Shown here piece by piece: positions 25,801 to 32,488 of a DNA stretch of 32,488 bases (position 1 is its first letter; every line of letters starts with the position of its first letter). The stretch lies in NCBI GenBank assembly GCA_944386525.1, contig CALXBL010000014.1:1-32488 (forward strand), in the 5' to 3' direction. A model generated the notes under the pieces. It had not been told where the DNA came from. It was given only the letters and a program-made list of their open reading frames with translations, and ran no database searches. A program made the position numbers and the translations under genes. Origin of the DNA: an uncultured Ruminococcus sp. GTDB lineage: Bacteria > Bacillota > Clostridia > Oscillospirales > Ruminococcaceae.

Positions 25801-27176
25801 ATCTGCATATTCCTAAGCTTTACAGCGCCTATCTCGGTGAGCCTGTCATTCATGGTATTAAGACCTGTAGTCTCAACGTCAAATACTATTATCTCGTCAT
25901 TTATGCTTCTCTCGTCGGGATGGCCGATGATAAGCTTTTTCATAAGGTCGTTTACAACATAAGCCTCGCAGCCATAGATAACCTTAAAATTGTCATCCTT
26001 TATTCCGCTCCAGGCGTTCATTGCATCGGGAAACGCCTGAGCTATACCATGGTCTGTTATGGCGATTGCAGGATGTCCCCAGCTGTATGCTCTCTTTACA
26101 AGGTCTCCAGCCGGAGTCATGGCGTCCATCTGTGACATATTCGTATGACAGTGCAGCTCCACTCGCTTTTTCTCTGCCGTATCCTGCCTGCCTATACGCT
26201 TCACAAGAACGATAGAATCAGGTTTCATTACGTCCTCATGGGCGAAATTATCGTAATCTATCTTTCCGCAGATAAGCAGTGTGCTGCCCTTCTTGATATC
26301 TCCCAAAGGCATTTTTCCGATATTCTCGTTAGTATCAAATATCTTCACCAGCACTGAGTTTGTATGATCGGTTATCTGGATAGTCACAATAGTACGTTCT
26401 CCTCTTACCTCCTTGAACTCAGGCTTTGCAAAGACATCACCCATTATCACCGTACGTCTGCCCTGCTGCTGTATGGCGTTATCTATGGATATTGGGATAT
26501 CTCTTATCTGCCTACCCTTGATGAGCACTGCACTGTCAGTCTTTATGTCAGGAATATCACCGTTTACGGGAACTGACTGAGCCTCTGCCGACTGGGGCTT
26601 ATCACCAATCTTGCTGCCCGACTGAGCTGCCGGAATTACAGGTACAGCCTGCCTTGGGATATTCTCCTCAGCCTTCTGTATCATCTCCTTGTATTCCTCG
26701 TCGGTCACTGCATTTCCGCCCTCAAGCTCCACTGTTATGAGCTTTGAAAACATATCGTTTATAATAGCTCTCATCTTATCAGGAACATGGTACTGCATGA
26801 GGATATCATATCCACCGTTTTTCAGCACTATATGGAGCTTATCTCCATCAAGTGAGACCTCCGCTCCATCCAGAAAACCGTTTACCACAGAAAGCTCACG
26901 TTTTAAAAATGCAAGCAGGTCGCTGAAATAATCAAGTGTAAAGCTCTCCTCACTAAACCTTGGGAGTATACGCACCGACTCTATCTGAAGCAGATCCTGA
27001 ATGTGACGCTCAAATGAAAATATGTCATCTGACGGAATGAGCGTTGGGAAGTGCACATAAAATGATATACGTGTAAGGTTGTCTGAATATGTCAGCTTAT
27101 GAATCATGCCATCGTGCATTGACTCGGGTATCTGGGAATCATATTCCTCAAAAAAATCAAAAAGACGGTATTCCAT
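22836..27176 (-). CDS. polC: DNA polymerase III alpha subunit, PolC type
   Basis: This 1446-residue protein is the replicative polymerase of low-GC Gram-positives. In order: N-terminal domains (1-about 210), OB fold (about 220-330), PHP domain with the His pair at 342/344 (ELHCHTNMSQMDA), an inserted DEDDh proofreading exonuclease from about 428 (VFDVETTG at 431-438), and a zinc finger (CPKC 918-921, CPEC 943-946). The polymerase palm has the acidic motif PDIDLNFSG near 971-979. A beta-clamp-binding type tail, SQMSMF, ends the protein at a TAG stop. Length is typical. Only about 17 nt separate it from ispG; its own ribosome site (GGAAAGGG) is modest. Confidence 0.99.
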   Translation of the reverse strand: MEYRLFDFFEEYDSQIPESMHDGMIHKLTYSDNLTRISFYVHFPTLIPSDDIFSFERHIQDLLQIESVRILPRFSEESFTLDYFSDLLAFLKRELSVVNGFLDGAEVSLDGDKLHIVLKNGGYDILMQYHVPDKMRAIINDMFSKLITVELEGGNAVTDEEYKEMIQKAEENIPRQAVPVIPAAQSGSKIGDKPQSAEAQSVPVNGDIPDIKTDSAVLIKGRQIRDIPISIDNAIQQQGRRTVIMGDVFAKPEFKEVRGERTIVTIQITDHTNSVLVKIFDTNENIGKMPLGDIKKGSTLLICGKIDYDNFAHEDVMKPDSIVLVKRIGRQDTAEKKRVELHCHTNMSQMDAMTPAGDLVKRAYSWGHPAIAITDHGIAQAFPDAMNAWSGIKDDNFKVIYGCEAYVVNDLMKKLIIGHPDERSINDEIIVFDVETTGLNTMNDRLTEIGAVKLRNMQIVDSFQTFVDPERHIPEKITELTGINDSMVADAPSEKQAIEKFMKFCGGNKPVLAAHNAQFDTSFIRNACRRQNIDFEFVTIDTLVLCQVMLPNIQRHKLNHVAKALKLGKFDHHRADSDALMLAKIYIYLVNQLIQEKKLEKLCELNTKTADIDVKKLKSYHQIILVRNQVGLKNLYKLISYGHLECFYKKPLIPKSVLMEHREGLIFGSACEAGELFQAMVDNRPHKEIVNIAKFYDYLEIQPAANNAFMIRNGTAANMEELREYNRAIVKLGEELGIPVCATCDVHFMEPGDAIYREILQAGQGYDDADKQPPLYLRTTDEMLEEFSYLGAEKAHEIVVDNTNLIADMIERIRPIPKGTFTPNIEGAEEDLIRITHDKAHEIYGDPLPEIVEKRLDRELSSIIKHGFAVLYIIAQKLVWDSVDHGYQVGSRGSVGSSFVASMAGISEVNPLVPHYVCPKCKHSEFITDGSYGSGFDLPAKSCPECGADMNRDGHDIPFETFLGFDGDKAPDIDLNFSGEYQSCAHRYTEELFGRDNVFKAGTIAAVADKTAYGYVKKYLEERGRICSPTEINRLSIGCTGIKRTTGQHPGGMVVVPNDYDVYDFTPVQHPADSADSDVITTHFDFHSLHDTILKLDELGHVVPTMYKHLEDMTGLDICDVPTTDPRVIRMCTHADELGVTAEEIYCKTGSLGIPEMGTGFTIQMLLDSKPTKFSDFLQVSGLSHGTDVWLGNAKDLIDNKICTISDVIGTRDSIMTYLIYKGVEPKQAFSIMEDTRKGKAPKTFTPERIQMLKDHNVPDWYIESCLKIKYMFPKAHAAAYVTAAIKLGWFKLYRPLEFYAVYFSTRGDDFDCEIILQGKETVRDTIESLREKGNERTKKETDLLDLLMIVNEMYSRGLEFLPVDIYKSQANRYVVEDGKLRIPFGALSGVGSAAANALYEAAQKRDFISIEEFQERSGASKALIETLEKLNAFGDLPKSSQMSMF

Positions 27177-27193
27177 GATCCATTTCCCTTTCC

Positions 27194-28234
27194 TTATAGC
27201 TTTTCAATCTCTGCCATCAGCTCGGGCAGTATGTTCTCTTCGGATACCTTTCTGAGGACTTCACCTTTCCTGAAAATTACTGCGCAGCCATCTCCGCCGG
27301 CAATTCCTATGTCTGCCTCTCTTGCCTCGCCCGGACCGTTTACAATACAGCCCATTACGGCAACCTTTATATCCTTGTCAACGTTCTTGAGAGCCTCCTC
27401 GACTTTAAGTGCAGTCCCCACTATGTCAATCCTTGTTCTGCCGCAGGTGGGGCACGACACTATCTGGGGGCCTCCTCTTAGTCCTAAGCACTTCAGGATA
27501 TCTTTTGCTGCATCTATCTCCTTTTCAGGCTTGTCGGTGAGTGATACTCTTATAGTCTCGCCTATGCCGTCGTGCAGCAAACTTCCTATGCCTATAGCTG
27601 ATTTTATAAGACCCATATGTGCAGTACCTGCCTCGGTAACTCCAAGATGCAGAGGATAAGTGCAGGTCTCTGCTGCAAGCCGGTATGCCTCTATCATCGT
27701 ATGAACGTCTGAGGATTTGATGGAGATCACAATGTCCTGAAAGTCACAAGCTTCTAACATCCTCACATGACCCATTGCGCTCTCTACCAGAGCCTCAGAT
27801 GTGGGAGAACCATATTTTGCGAGTATCTCCTTTTCGAGTGAGCCTGCATTTACACCTATACGTATGGGGATATTTCTGTTGCTGCAGGCTTTTACAACCT
27901 GCTTTACCTTATCCATTCCACCAATATTTCCGGGATTTATGCGTATCTTGTCTATACCGGCAGCAACTGCTTCTAAAGCAAGACGATAGTCAAAGTGAAT
28001 ATCTGCTACAAGCGGAATGGTTATCTTATCCTTTATGGCAGGTATAAGAGATATTGCCGACATATCCGGTATGGCTGCACGCAATATCTCACAGCCTGCA
28101 TTTTCAAGGGATACCGCCTGTGCAACACTTCCCTCAATATCGTCAGAACGTGTATTCAGCATGGACTGGATATATATGTGTCTGCCGTCAAGAGTGCAGT
28201 CTCCAACCCTGACTGAACGTACATCTCTTTTCAT
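27194..28234 (-). CDS. ispG: HMB-PP synthase (flavodoxin-dependent type)
   Basis: This 346-residue iron-sulfur enzyme makes HMB-PP from MEcPP in the MEP isoprenoid pathway. TIM-barrel part: PLVADIHFDYRLALEA, KIRINPGNIGG. The [4Fe-4S] cysteines are in VSCPTCGRTRID and MGCIVNGPGEA. ATG 28234 is chosen since AAAGGA lies 8 nt upstream; ATG 28243 (adding MKI) is also possible. It sits with dxr in the same operon, so two MEP enzymes are made together. Confidence 0.97.
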   Translation of the reverse strand: MKRDVRSVRVGDCTLDGRHIYIQSMLNTRSDDIEGSVAQAVSLENAGCEILRAAIPDMSAISLIPAIKDKITIPLVADIHFDYRLALEAVAAGIDKIRINPGNIGGMDKVKQVVKACSNRNIPIRIGVNAGSLEKEILAKYGSPTSEALVESAMGHVRMLEACDFQDIVISIKSSDVHTMIEAYRLAAETCTYPLHLGVTEAGTAHMGLIKSAIGIGSLLHDGIGETIRVSLTDKPEKEIDAAKDILKCLGLRGGPQIVSCPTCGRTRIDIVGTALKVEEALKNVDKDIKVAVMGCIVNGPGEAREADIGIAGGDGCAVIFRKGEVLRKVSEENILPELMAEIEKL

Positions 28235-28255
28235 AATTTTCATCCTTTCCTTAGT

Positions 28256-28285
28256 ATGAGCAGACCGCTACGGCAGCCTGCTCAT
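28256..28285 (-). repeat. Stem-loop between rseP and ispG
   Basis: ATGAGCAG (28256-28263) pairs perfectly with CTGCTCAT (28278-28285) and there is some inner GC pairing. No T-run follows on the minus strand, so it is more likely a transcript-processing or partial attenuation hairpin than a full terminator. Confidence 0.55.
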
Positions 28286-28289
28286 TTGA

Positions 28290-29387
28290 TCAGAAAAACT
28301 TTGTTATATCCTGAACAGTGACTGCTATCATCAGCAGGAAAAGCGCTGCCATTCCCACAAGATGCACCATAGCCTCCCGCTCCTTGCTTATAGGCTTGCG
28401 TCTTATAGCCTCTATAACCATAAACAGAAAACGGCTTCCGTCGAGTCCCGGTATGGGCAGCAGATTAAATATGCCTACGTTTACAGTGATAAATACTGTC
28501 AGCGAAAGAAGTGTGTTCAACGTCTCAGTCCAGTTGTCCCCGGATGACGCAGCCTCACTTATGACTGATATTGTTCCTACAGGTCCCGACAGCTCGTGAA
28601 ATCCGTACTTTCCAGTTACAAGATCACCTAACGACATCCACACAAGCTTTCCAGTTGCAATAGTATCATTAAACGAAAACTCCACCACGTTGAAGAAAGT
28701 CTTCTCCTCGCCCACTATCTTGAAATCCATGCGTCCGCCGGAAAGCTTATGCTCGAATTTTACATTCTCAAGAGTTACCTTTTCACCGTCACGCCTTACT
28801 ACAACTGTAAAATCATTCTCGTCAGTCGTCTGTATCTTATAGCTGAAGTCGGTTATGCTCCAGATATGCGAACCGTTTACTGAGATTATCTCATCTCCCG
28901 GAAGAAGTCCGCACTCATATGATGTTGACACGTTCACATCTCCCTCAAGACACATCAGTGACCAGCAATTCACATTATATCCATATGTTCCACATGAAAC
29001 ACTCTGCGGCTGACTTACATATCGTGTTGGTACAAGCTCGCTCATACACGTGGTGACTATCAGCAGCACAAATCCAAGAAGTATATTCATAAATGCTCCT
29101 GCCAGAACGACTATCATCCTCTGCCAGACCTTTTTCTTTTCATAGGCCCTGGGATTGTCGCTCGATTGGTCTTCTCCCTCCATGGAGCAAAAGCCGCCAA
29201 TCGGAAGAAGTCGGAGCGAATACAAGGTCTCACCCTTTTTGAATCCAAAAATCTTTGGACCCATGCCAATCGCAAATTCATTTACCTGTATACCGTTGAG
29301 CTTGGCGGCTATAAAGTGCCCGAATTCATGTATCGCAATTATAACGCCAAAAATAAATATCGCAATGAGGATCGTCCATATCGACAT
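28290..29387 (-). CDS. rseP: Site-2 protease (RseP/RasP family)
   Basis: This 365-residue intramembrane zinc protease cuts anti-sigma factors and signal peptide remnants. The zinc motif HEFGH is at 20-24 in the first membrane helix, PIGGFCSMEGED at about 61-72, a PDZ domain in the middle (GLLPGDEIISVNGSHI), and NLLPIPGLDG (308-317) with the third metal ligand. The final helix is near 345-360. In Bacillus the homolog RasP acts on the sigma-W pathway; targets here are unknown. The gene lies between dxr and ispG, as usual in Firmicutes. Confidence 0.97.
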   Translation of the reverse strand: MSIWTILIAIFIFGVIIAIHEFGHFIAAKLNGIQVNEFAIGMGPKIFGFKKGETLYSLRLLPIGGFCSMEGEDQSSDNPRAYEKKKVWQRMIVVLAGAFMNILLGFVLLIVTTCMSELVPTRYVSQPQSVSCGTYGYNVNCWSLMCLEGDVNVSTSYECGLLPGDEIISVNGSHIWSITDFSYKIQTTDENDFTVVVRRDGEKVTLENVKFEHKLSGGRMDFKIVGEEKTFFNVVEFSFNDTIATGKLVWMSLGDLVTGKYGFHELSGPVGTISVISEAASSGDNWTETLNTLLSLTVFITVNVGIFNLLPIPGLDGSRFLFMVIEAIRRKPISKEREAMVHLVGMAALFLLMIAVTVQDITKFF

Positions 29388-29414
29388 AGTATGAGTTTTC
29401 CTTTCTGAACGCAG

Positions 29415-30557
29415 TTATATCAATCCGAGCACAGTCTCACGAGCTGCCTCGTCAGCTTCAAGTACATCCTCAAGACATGATATCTCCCTGAATGGCACAA
29501 TATCCATAGCTCTTTCCACAAGATCTGCTATATCAAGAAAACCTGTCTTACCCTTTAAAAACGCCGCAACTGCCACCTCGTTTGCCCCATTCATAACAGC
29601 TGGTACAGTACCTCCACGACGTATTGATTCTATCGCCATGGGCAGACAGCGAAATGTCTCCATATCGGGCTTTGCAAATGTAAGCTTTCCATAATCCGTG
29701 AGAGACAATCTGCCTGTAGGACAGGGCATTCTGTCGGGATACAAAAGAGCATACTGTATCGGTATCTTCATATCCGGTACGCCCAGCTGCGCTATCACAG
29801 AATAGTCGTCGTACTCTACAGCAGAATGAACCACACTCTGTCGATGAACGATCACTTCTATCTGGTCAGGCGTTACGTCAAAAAGCCACTTTGCCTCGAT
29901 AAACTCCAATCCCTTATTCATGAGAGTTGCAGAATCTATGGTTATCTTACTGCCCATATCCCAGTTTGGATGCTTGAGAGCATCCGCAGCCTTAACATTT
30001 ACAAGCTCATCAGCAGTCTTGCCGTAAAAGGGACCTCCGGAGGCTGTCAGTATAATTTTATGCAGCTGCTTTCTGGAATTTCCCTGCAGGCACTGGAAAA
30101 TTGCGGAATGCTCACTGTCTACCGGATAGATGGGCACTCGCTTTTCACTGGCTGCTCTCATAACAAGACTTCCACCCGCAACCAGAGTTTCCTTATTTGC
30201 AAGAGCTATGGGAATTCCTGCCTCTATAGCTGTAAGGGTAGGCTTCAGTCCCACCATTCCCACTACGGAATTAAGCAATATATCCGCCTGCGTGTCAGAG
30301 GCTACTTCACAAAGTCCATCCATTCCGCAGACTATATTCACGTCGATGTCAGAAAGGCGTGCTTTCAGGTCATTATACAGTTCCTCACAATAGATACAAA
30401 CAGTCTTTGGCTTATATTTCCTCGCCTGTTTTTCAAGCAGCTCCACACTCCTGAAGGCAGCCAGTGCATGGACCTTAAATCCGTGTTTGTCAACAACTTC
30501 GAGTGCCTGTGTGCCTATTGAGCCGGTTGAGCCTAATATGGAAATTCGTTTACCCAA
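29415..30557 (-). CDS. dxr: DXP reductoisomerase
   Basis: This 380-residue NADPH enzyme makes MEP from DXP, the committed step of the MEP pathway. The NADPH motif GSTGSIGTQALEV is at the N-terminus; NKETLVAGG, the metal-binding PVDSEHSAIFQCL, and LTASGGPF are intact. A TTG at 30557 is the chosen start: AGAGGAG lies 8 nt upstream and the family begins with about this sequence (GKRISILGST). Upstream in-frame ATG at 30608 would add 17 atypical residues. About 70 nt separate it from cdsA. Confidence 0.96.
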   Translation of the reverse strand: MGKRISILGSTGSIGTQALEVVDKHGFKVHALAAFRSVELLEKQARKYKPKTVCIYCEELYNDLKARLSDIDVNIVCGMDGLCEVASDTQADILLNSVVGMVGLKPTLTAIEAGIPIALANKETLVAGGSLVMRAASEKRVPIYPVDSEHSAIFQCLQGNSRKQLHKIILTASGGPFYGKTADELVNVKAADALKHPNWDMGSKITIDSATLMNKGLEFIEAKWLFDVTPDQIEVIVHRQSVVHSAVEYDDYSVIAQLGVPDMKIPIQYALLYPDRMPCPTGRLSLTDYGKLTFAKPDMETFRCLPMAIESIRRGGTVPAVMNGANEVAVAAFLKGKTGFLDIADLVERAMDIVPFREISCLEDVLEADEAARETVLGLI

Positions 30558-30626
30558 GGTAAAAGCTCCTCTCTCAATGCGGCAATACCCCTCACAGTTT
30601 AGCTGCAAGGGGCTGTCGCTTATTTA

Positions 30627-31445
30627 TCAGATATAATAAATCGGAATTGCGGATACGCAGGCGTAAAACATAGGTACTGTAAAGAGTACACTGTCGAATC
30701 TATCCATTACGCCGCCGTGTCCGGGCATTATGTTGCCAAAGTCCTTGATGCCTCTCTGGCGCTTGATAAGCGATGCACAAAGATCTCCCAGAACTCCTGT
30801 TACTGAACATACTACTGCTGTAAATATAAGCCACAGGAACTGAACATGAACTCCGGAAGCAAGTCCATATATCATGCTCACAAGCAGCATTACTACTATA
30901 TCAGCAGCTATACCGCCAATAAATCCCTCAACTGTTTTCTTAGGACTTATCTCCGGGCAGAGCTTTCTCTTACCGAAGTATATGCCTGTGAAATACGCTC
31001 CTGTATCTGATACCCACGCTGTGCAAAGGGCAAGTATTACATAAACCAACCCGAATTTGCTGCTCATCAGCAAAAGCGATACAAGTAGATTCATAGAATA
31101 TGTAACAAAAACTGCTGACAGTATCATAAAAGCTGCCTGGTGGAAGGTCCTGTTGTTATGATCTCTTATAAAGTCAAAGAACATGACCATAACTGCAAAA
31201 ATAGATATGAGCGTATCCCAGCCCCACAGTCCGAAAAACCTGAAAAACGGCGTGAGCAACGCTCCTGCACAAGCAGCAGCAAGGGATAAGGAATACTTTG
31301 TACACTTGTCAGCCTTGAAAAGCTCAAGTATCGCCATTGCCGATATAAGACCTATGCAAAGCGGGAATACAAAGGTGCGATTAAGGATCAATACGAGTAT
31401 AAGCAGTGCAATTGCAACTGCACCAGAAATAATACGTGTTTTCAT
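30627..31445 (-). CDS. cdsA: Phosphatidate cytidylyltransferase
   Basis: This 272-residue multi-pass membrane enzyme makes CDP-diacylglycerol from phosphatidate and CTP. It has about seven or eight hydrophobic helices and the family signature near the C-terminus (LIKRQRGIKDFGNIMPGHGG then MDRFDS). ATG 31445 is chosen since GGAGGTG lies upstream; it starts 2 nt after the uppS stop. An in-frame extension upstream overlaps uppS and looks unreal. Confidence 0.96.
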   Translation of the reverse strand: MKTRIISGAVAIALLILVLILNRTFVFPLCIGLISAMAILELFKADKCTKYSLSLAAACAGALLTPFFRFFGLWGWDTLISIFAVMVMFFDFIRDHNNRTFHQAAFMILSAVFVTYSMNLLVSLLLMSSKFGLVYVILALCTAWVSDTGAYFTGIYFGKRKLCPEISPKKTVEGFIGGIAADIVVMLLVSMIYGLASGVHVQFLWLIFTAVVCSVTGVLGDLCASLIKRQRGIKDFGNIMPGHGGVMDRFDSVLFTVPMFYACVSAIPIYYI

Positions 31446-31447
31446 AC

Positions 31448-32197
31448 TCAGACACCTCCGAAGCGTCTGCCTCTGCCGGCATAGTCCCAAAGAGCCTTGT
31501 CAAGCTCACTTCTTGCAAAATCCGGCCAGAGAACATCTGTGAAATAATATTCAGCATAGGCACACTGCCAGATAAGGAAATTTGAAAGTCTCAGTTCTCC
31601 GCTCGGACGTATCATAAGGTCAACATCAGGTATCTCCTTTGTGTAGAGATGCTCACCTATCATTTCCTCGGTGATGCTCAGCGGGTCGATCTCACCATTT
31701 ACAGCTTTCTGAGCAAGCTGTCTAGCAGCGTATGCTATCTCGTCTCTTCCGCCATAGTTGATGGCAAGGATAAGATTCATCTTGTCGTACTTCTTTGAAT
31801 CCTCCTCCAGTTCTATCATGCGGTTGCGTATTCTCTCAGGAAGACGTGATTTGTCGCCTATGAAAATCATACGTACCTCCTGTTCCAGATACTCATCGCA
31901 GTCGTTGAGATATTCCCAGAGCAGATTCATTATAGCGTCTATCTCCTCCTGCGGACGCCGCCAGTTTTCGGTGGAGAACACGTAAAACGACGCATTCTTT
32001 ATGCCAATAGAACGACAATAACGAGTTATATCGTGAAAGGTCTTAGCCCCCTCACGATGCCCAAACTTTCTCGGCATATTGCGTTTTTTAGCCCATCGTC
32101 CGTTTCCGTCCATTATGAAGGCAATATGCTGCGGAAGATTTTCCGGCAGAGACTTTTCAGTCTTTGCCATATCCTTTTTTAAAAAGGGAAAAGCCAT
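31448..32197 (-). CDS. uppS: Undecaprenyl diphosphate synthase
   Basis: This 249-residue cis-prenyltransferase makes the C55 lipid carrier for cell-wall synthesis. The catalytic motif IMDGNGRWAKKR (Asp30) is intact; further FYVFSTENW, INYGGRDEI, and DLMIRPSGELRLSNF are seen. ATG 32197 has GAGGAGG upstream and lies 13 nt after the frr stop. Its substrate comes from the MEP genes in the same operon. Confidence 0.98.
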   Translation of the reverse strand: MAFPFLKKDMAKTEKSLPENLPQHIAFIMDGNGRWAKKRNMPRKFGHREGAKTFHDITRYCRSIGIKNASFYVFSTENWRRPQEEIDAIMNLLWEYLNDCDEYLEQEVRMIFIGDKSRLPERIRNRMIELEEDSKKYDKMNLILAINYGGRDEIAYAARQLAQKAVNGEIDPLSITEEMIGEHLYTKEIPDVDLMIRPSGELRLSNFLIWQCAYAEYYFTDVLWPDFARSELDKALWDYAGRGRRFGGV

Positions 32198-32210
32198 TTT
32201 CTTTTCCTCC

Positions 32211-32488
32211 TCAGATGCTCATTATTTCCTTTTCCTTATCAGCAACAGCCTTATCCACCTCATCGCAGTAGCGGTCGGTAAGCTTCTGAACATCCTTTTC
32301 GCCTGTCTTAACGTCATCCTCAGTGATCTCTGAGTTTTTCTTCATAGTCTTGAGCTTATCCATAGCGTCACGACGGACGTTTCTCACAGCGACCTTAGCC
32401 TCTTCACCGTACTTCTTGATGGATTTGCAAAGCTCCTTACGTCTGTCTTCTGTGAGCTGCGGGAATGTGAGACGCAGCACCTTGCCAT
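32211..32488 (-). CDS. frr: Ribosome recycling factor (C-terminal half, runs off the window)
   Basis: About 91 codons of the C-terminal half are visible, beginning GKVLRLTFPQLTEDRRKEL and including YGEEAKVAVRNVRRDAMD and DEVDKAVADKEKEIMSI, which form the hinge and long helix bundle of RRF. RRF splits post-termination ribosomes with EF-G. The frame is open to the window edge, so the N-terminus lies outside. It is upstream of uppS, the standard Firmicute order. Confidence 0.97.
   Translation of the reverse strand, partial: GKVLRLTFPQLTEDRRKELCKSIKKYGEEAKVAVRNVRRDAMDKLKTMKKNSEITEDDVKTGEKDVQKLTDRYCDEVDKAVADKEKEIMSI

Noticed and set aside
29826..30521. A 231-codon plus-strand frame opposite dxr, and similar long antisense frames opposite hisD, hisH and polC.
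   Set aside because: They are shadows of well-identified genes, have low-complexity unlikely protein sequences and no ribosome sites.
30558..30608. A longer dxr start at ATG 30608.
   Set aside because: It has no ribosome site and adds residues not expected before the NADPH motif; TTG 30557 has AGAGGAG at 8 nt.

Overview
The window looks like a Gram-positive, low-to-mid GC Clostridia chromosome, most likely a Ruminococcus-like member of the Oscillospirales. Signs of this are a PolC-type replicative polymerase, indirect Gln/Asn-tRNA charging by GatCAB, the sporulation protein YunB, the split HisG(short)/HisZ enzyme, strong AGGAGG ribosome sites, and the isoprenoid/lipid block frr-uppS-cdsA-dxr-rseP-ispG-polC. 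The taxon is an inference from gene content; no 16S gene is present.

Layout. (1) 1-3000, plus strand: the distal end of a prophage. It holds two tandem XkdX-type mini-proteins, a coiled-coil membrane protein, a modular endolysin (glucosaminidase + amidase + SH3b), a two-helix membrane protein and an LLH-family holin. (2) 3081-3929, minus: smpB followed almost directly by tmRNA (ssrA). The prophage end faces the 3' end of ssrA, a classic phage attachment site. (3) 4042-5183, minus: a TrpR-fold YerC/YecD regulator and an SDR oxidoreductase. (4) 5348-7353, plus: a strong promoter driving hpt and a purine permease interrupted by an in-frame UAG. (5) 7362-7558: a hairpin-rich spacer resembling the right end of an IS200/IS605 (TnpB) element. 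(6) radC (minus) and an RluD-type pseudouridine synthase (plus), divergent. (7) 9402-14604, minus: ligA-gatC-gatA-gatB, coupled by short overlaps or gaps. (8) 14651-16131, minus: yunB and a Cys-rich protein, probably sporulation genes. (9) 16209-22825, minus: a compact hisZ-G-D-B-H-A-F-I-E operon from a near-consensus promoter. (10) 22836-32488, minus: polC-ispG-rseP-dxr-cdsA-uppS-frr, with frr running off the window.

How the parts fit. The his operon covers the pathway from PRPP/ATP to imidazole-glycerol-phosphate dehydration plus histidinol dehydrogenase; hisC and a histidinol phosphatase are not here. Its leader is too short for a T-box or attenuator, but the -10 is a perfect 10-bp palindrome, and a YerC-type TrpR-family regulator (a family linked to histidine control in Firmicutes) sits elsewhere in the window. 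Between hisE and the Cys-rich gene, one hairpin appears to act as his terminator, to hide the Shine-Dalgarno of the next gene, and to contain a match to a sigma-K promoter. This is the most unusual regulatory arrangement seen.

No CRISPR array, restriction system, or clearly new multi-gene defence system was found. Most of the window is core genome. The accessory interest lies in the prophage end, the IS605-like spacer, the interrupted permease and the hairpin switch.
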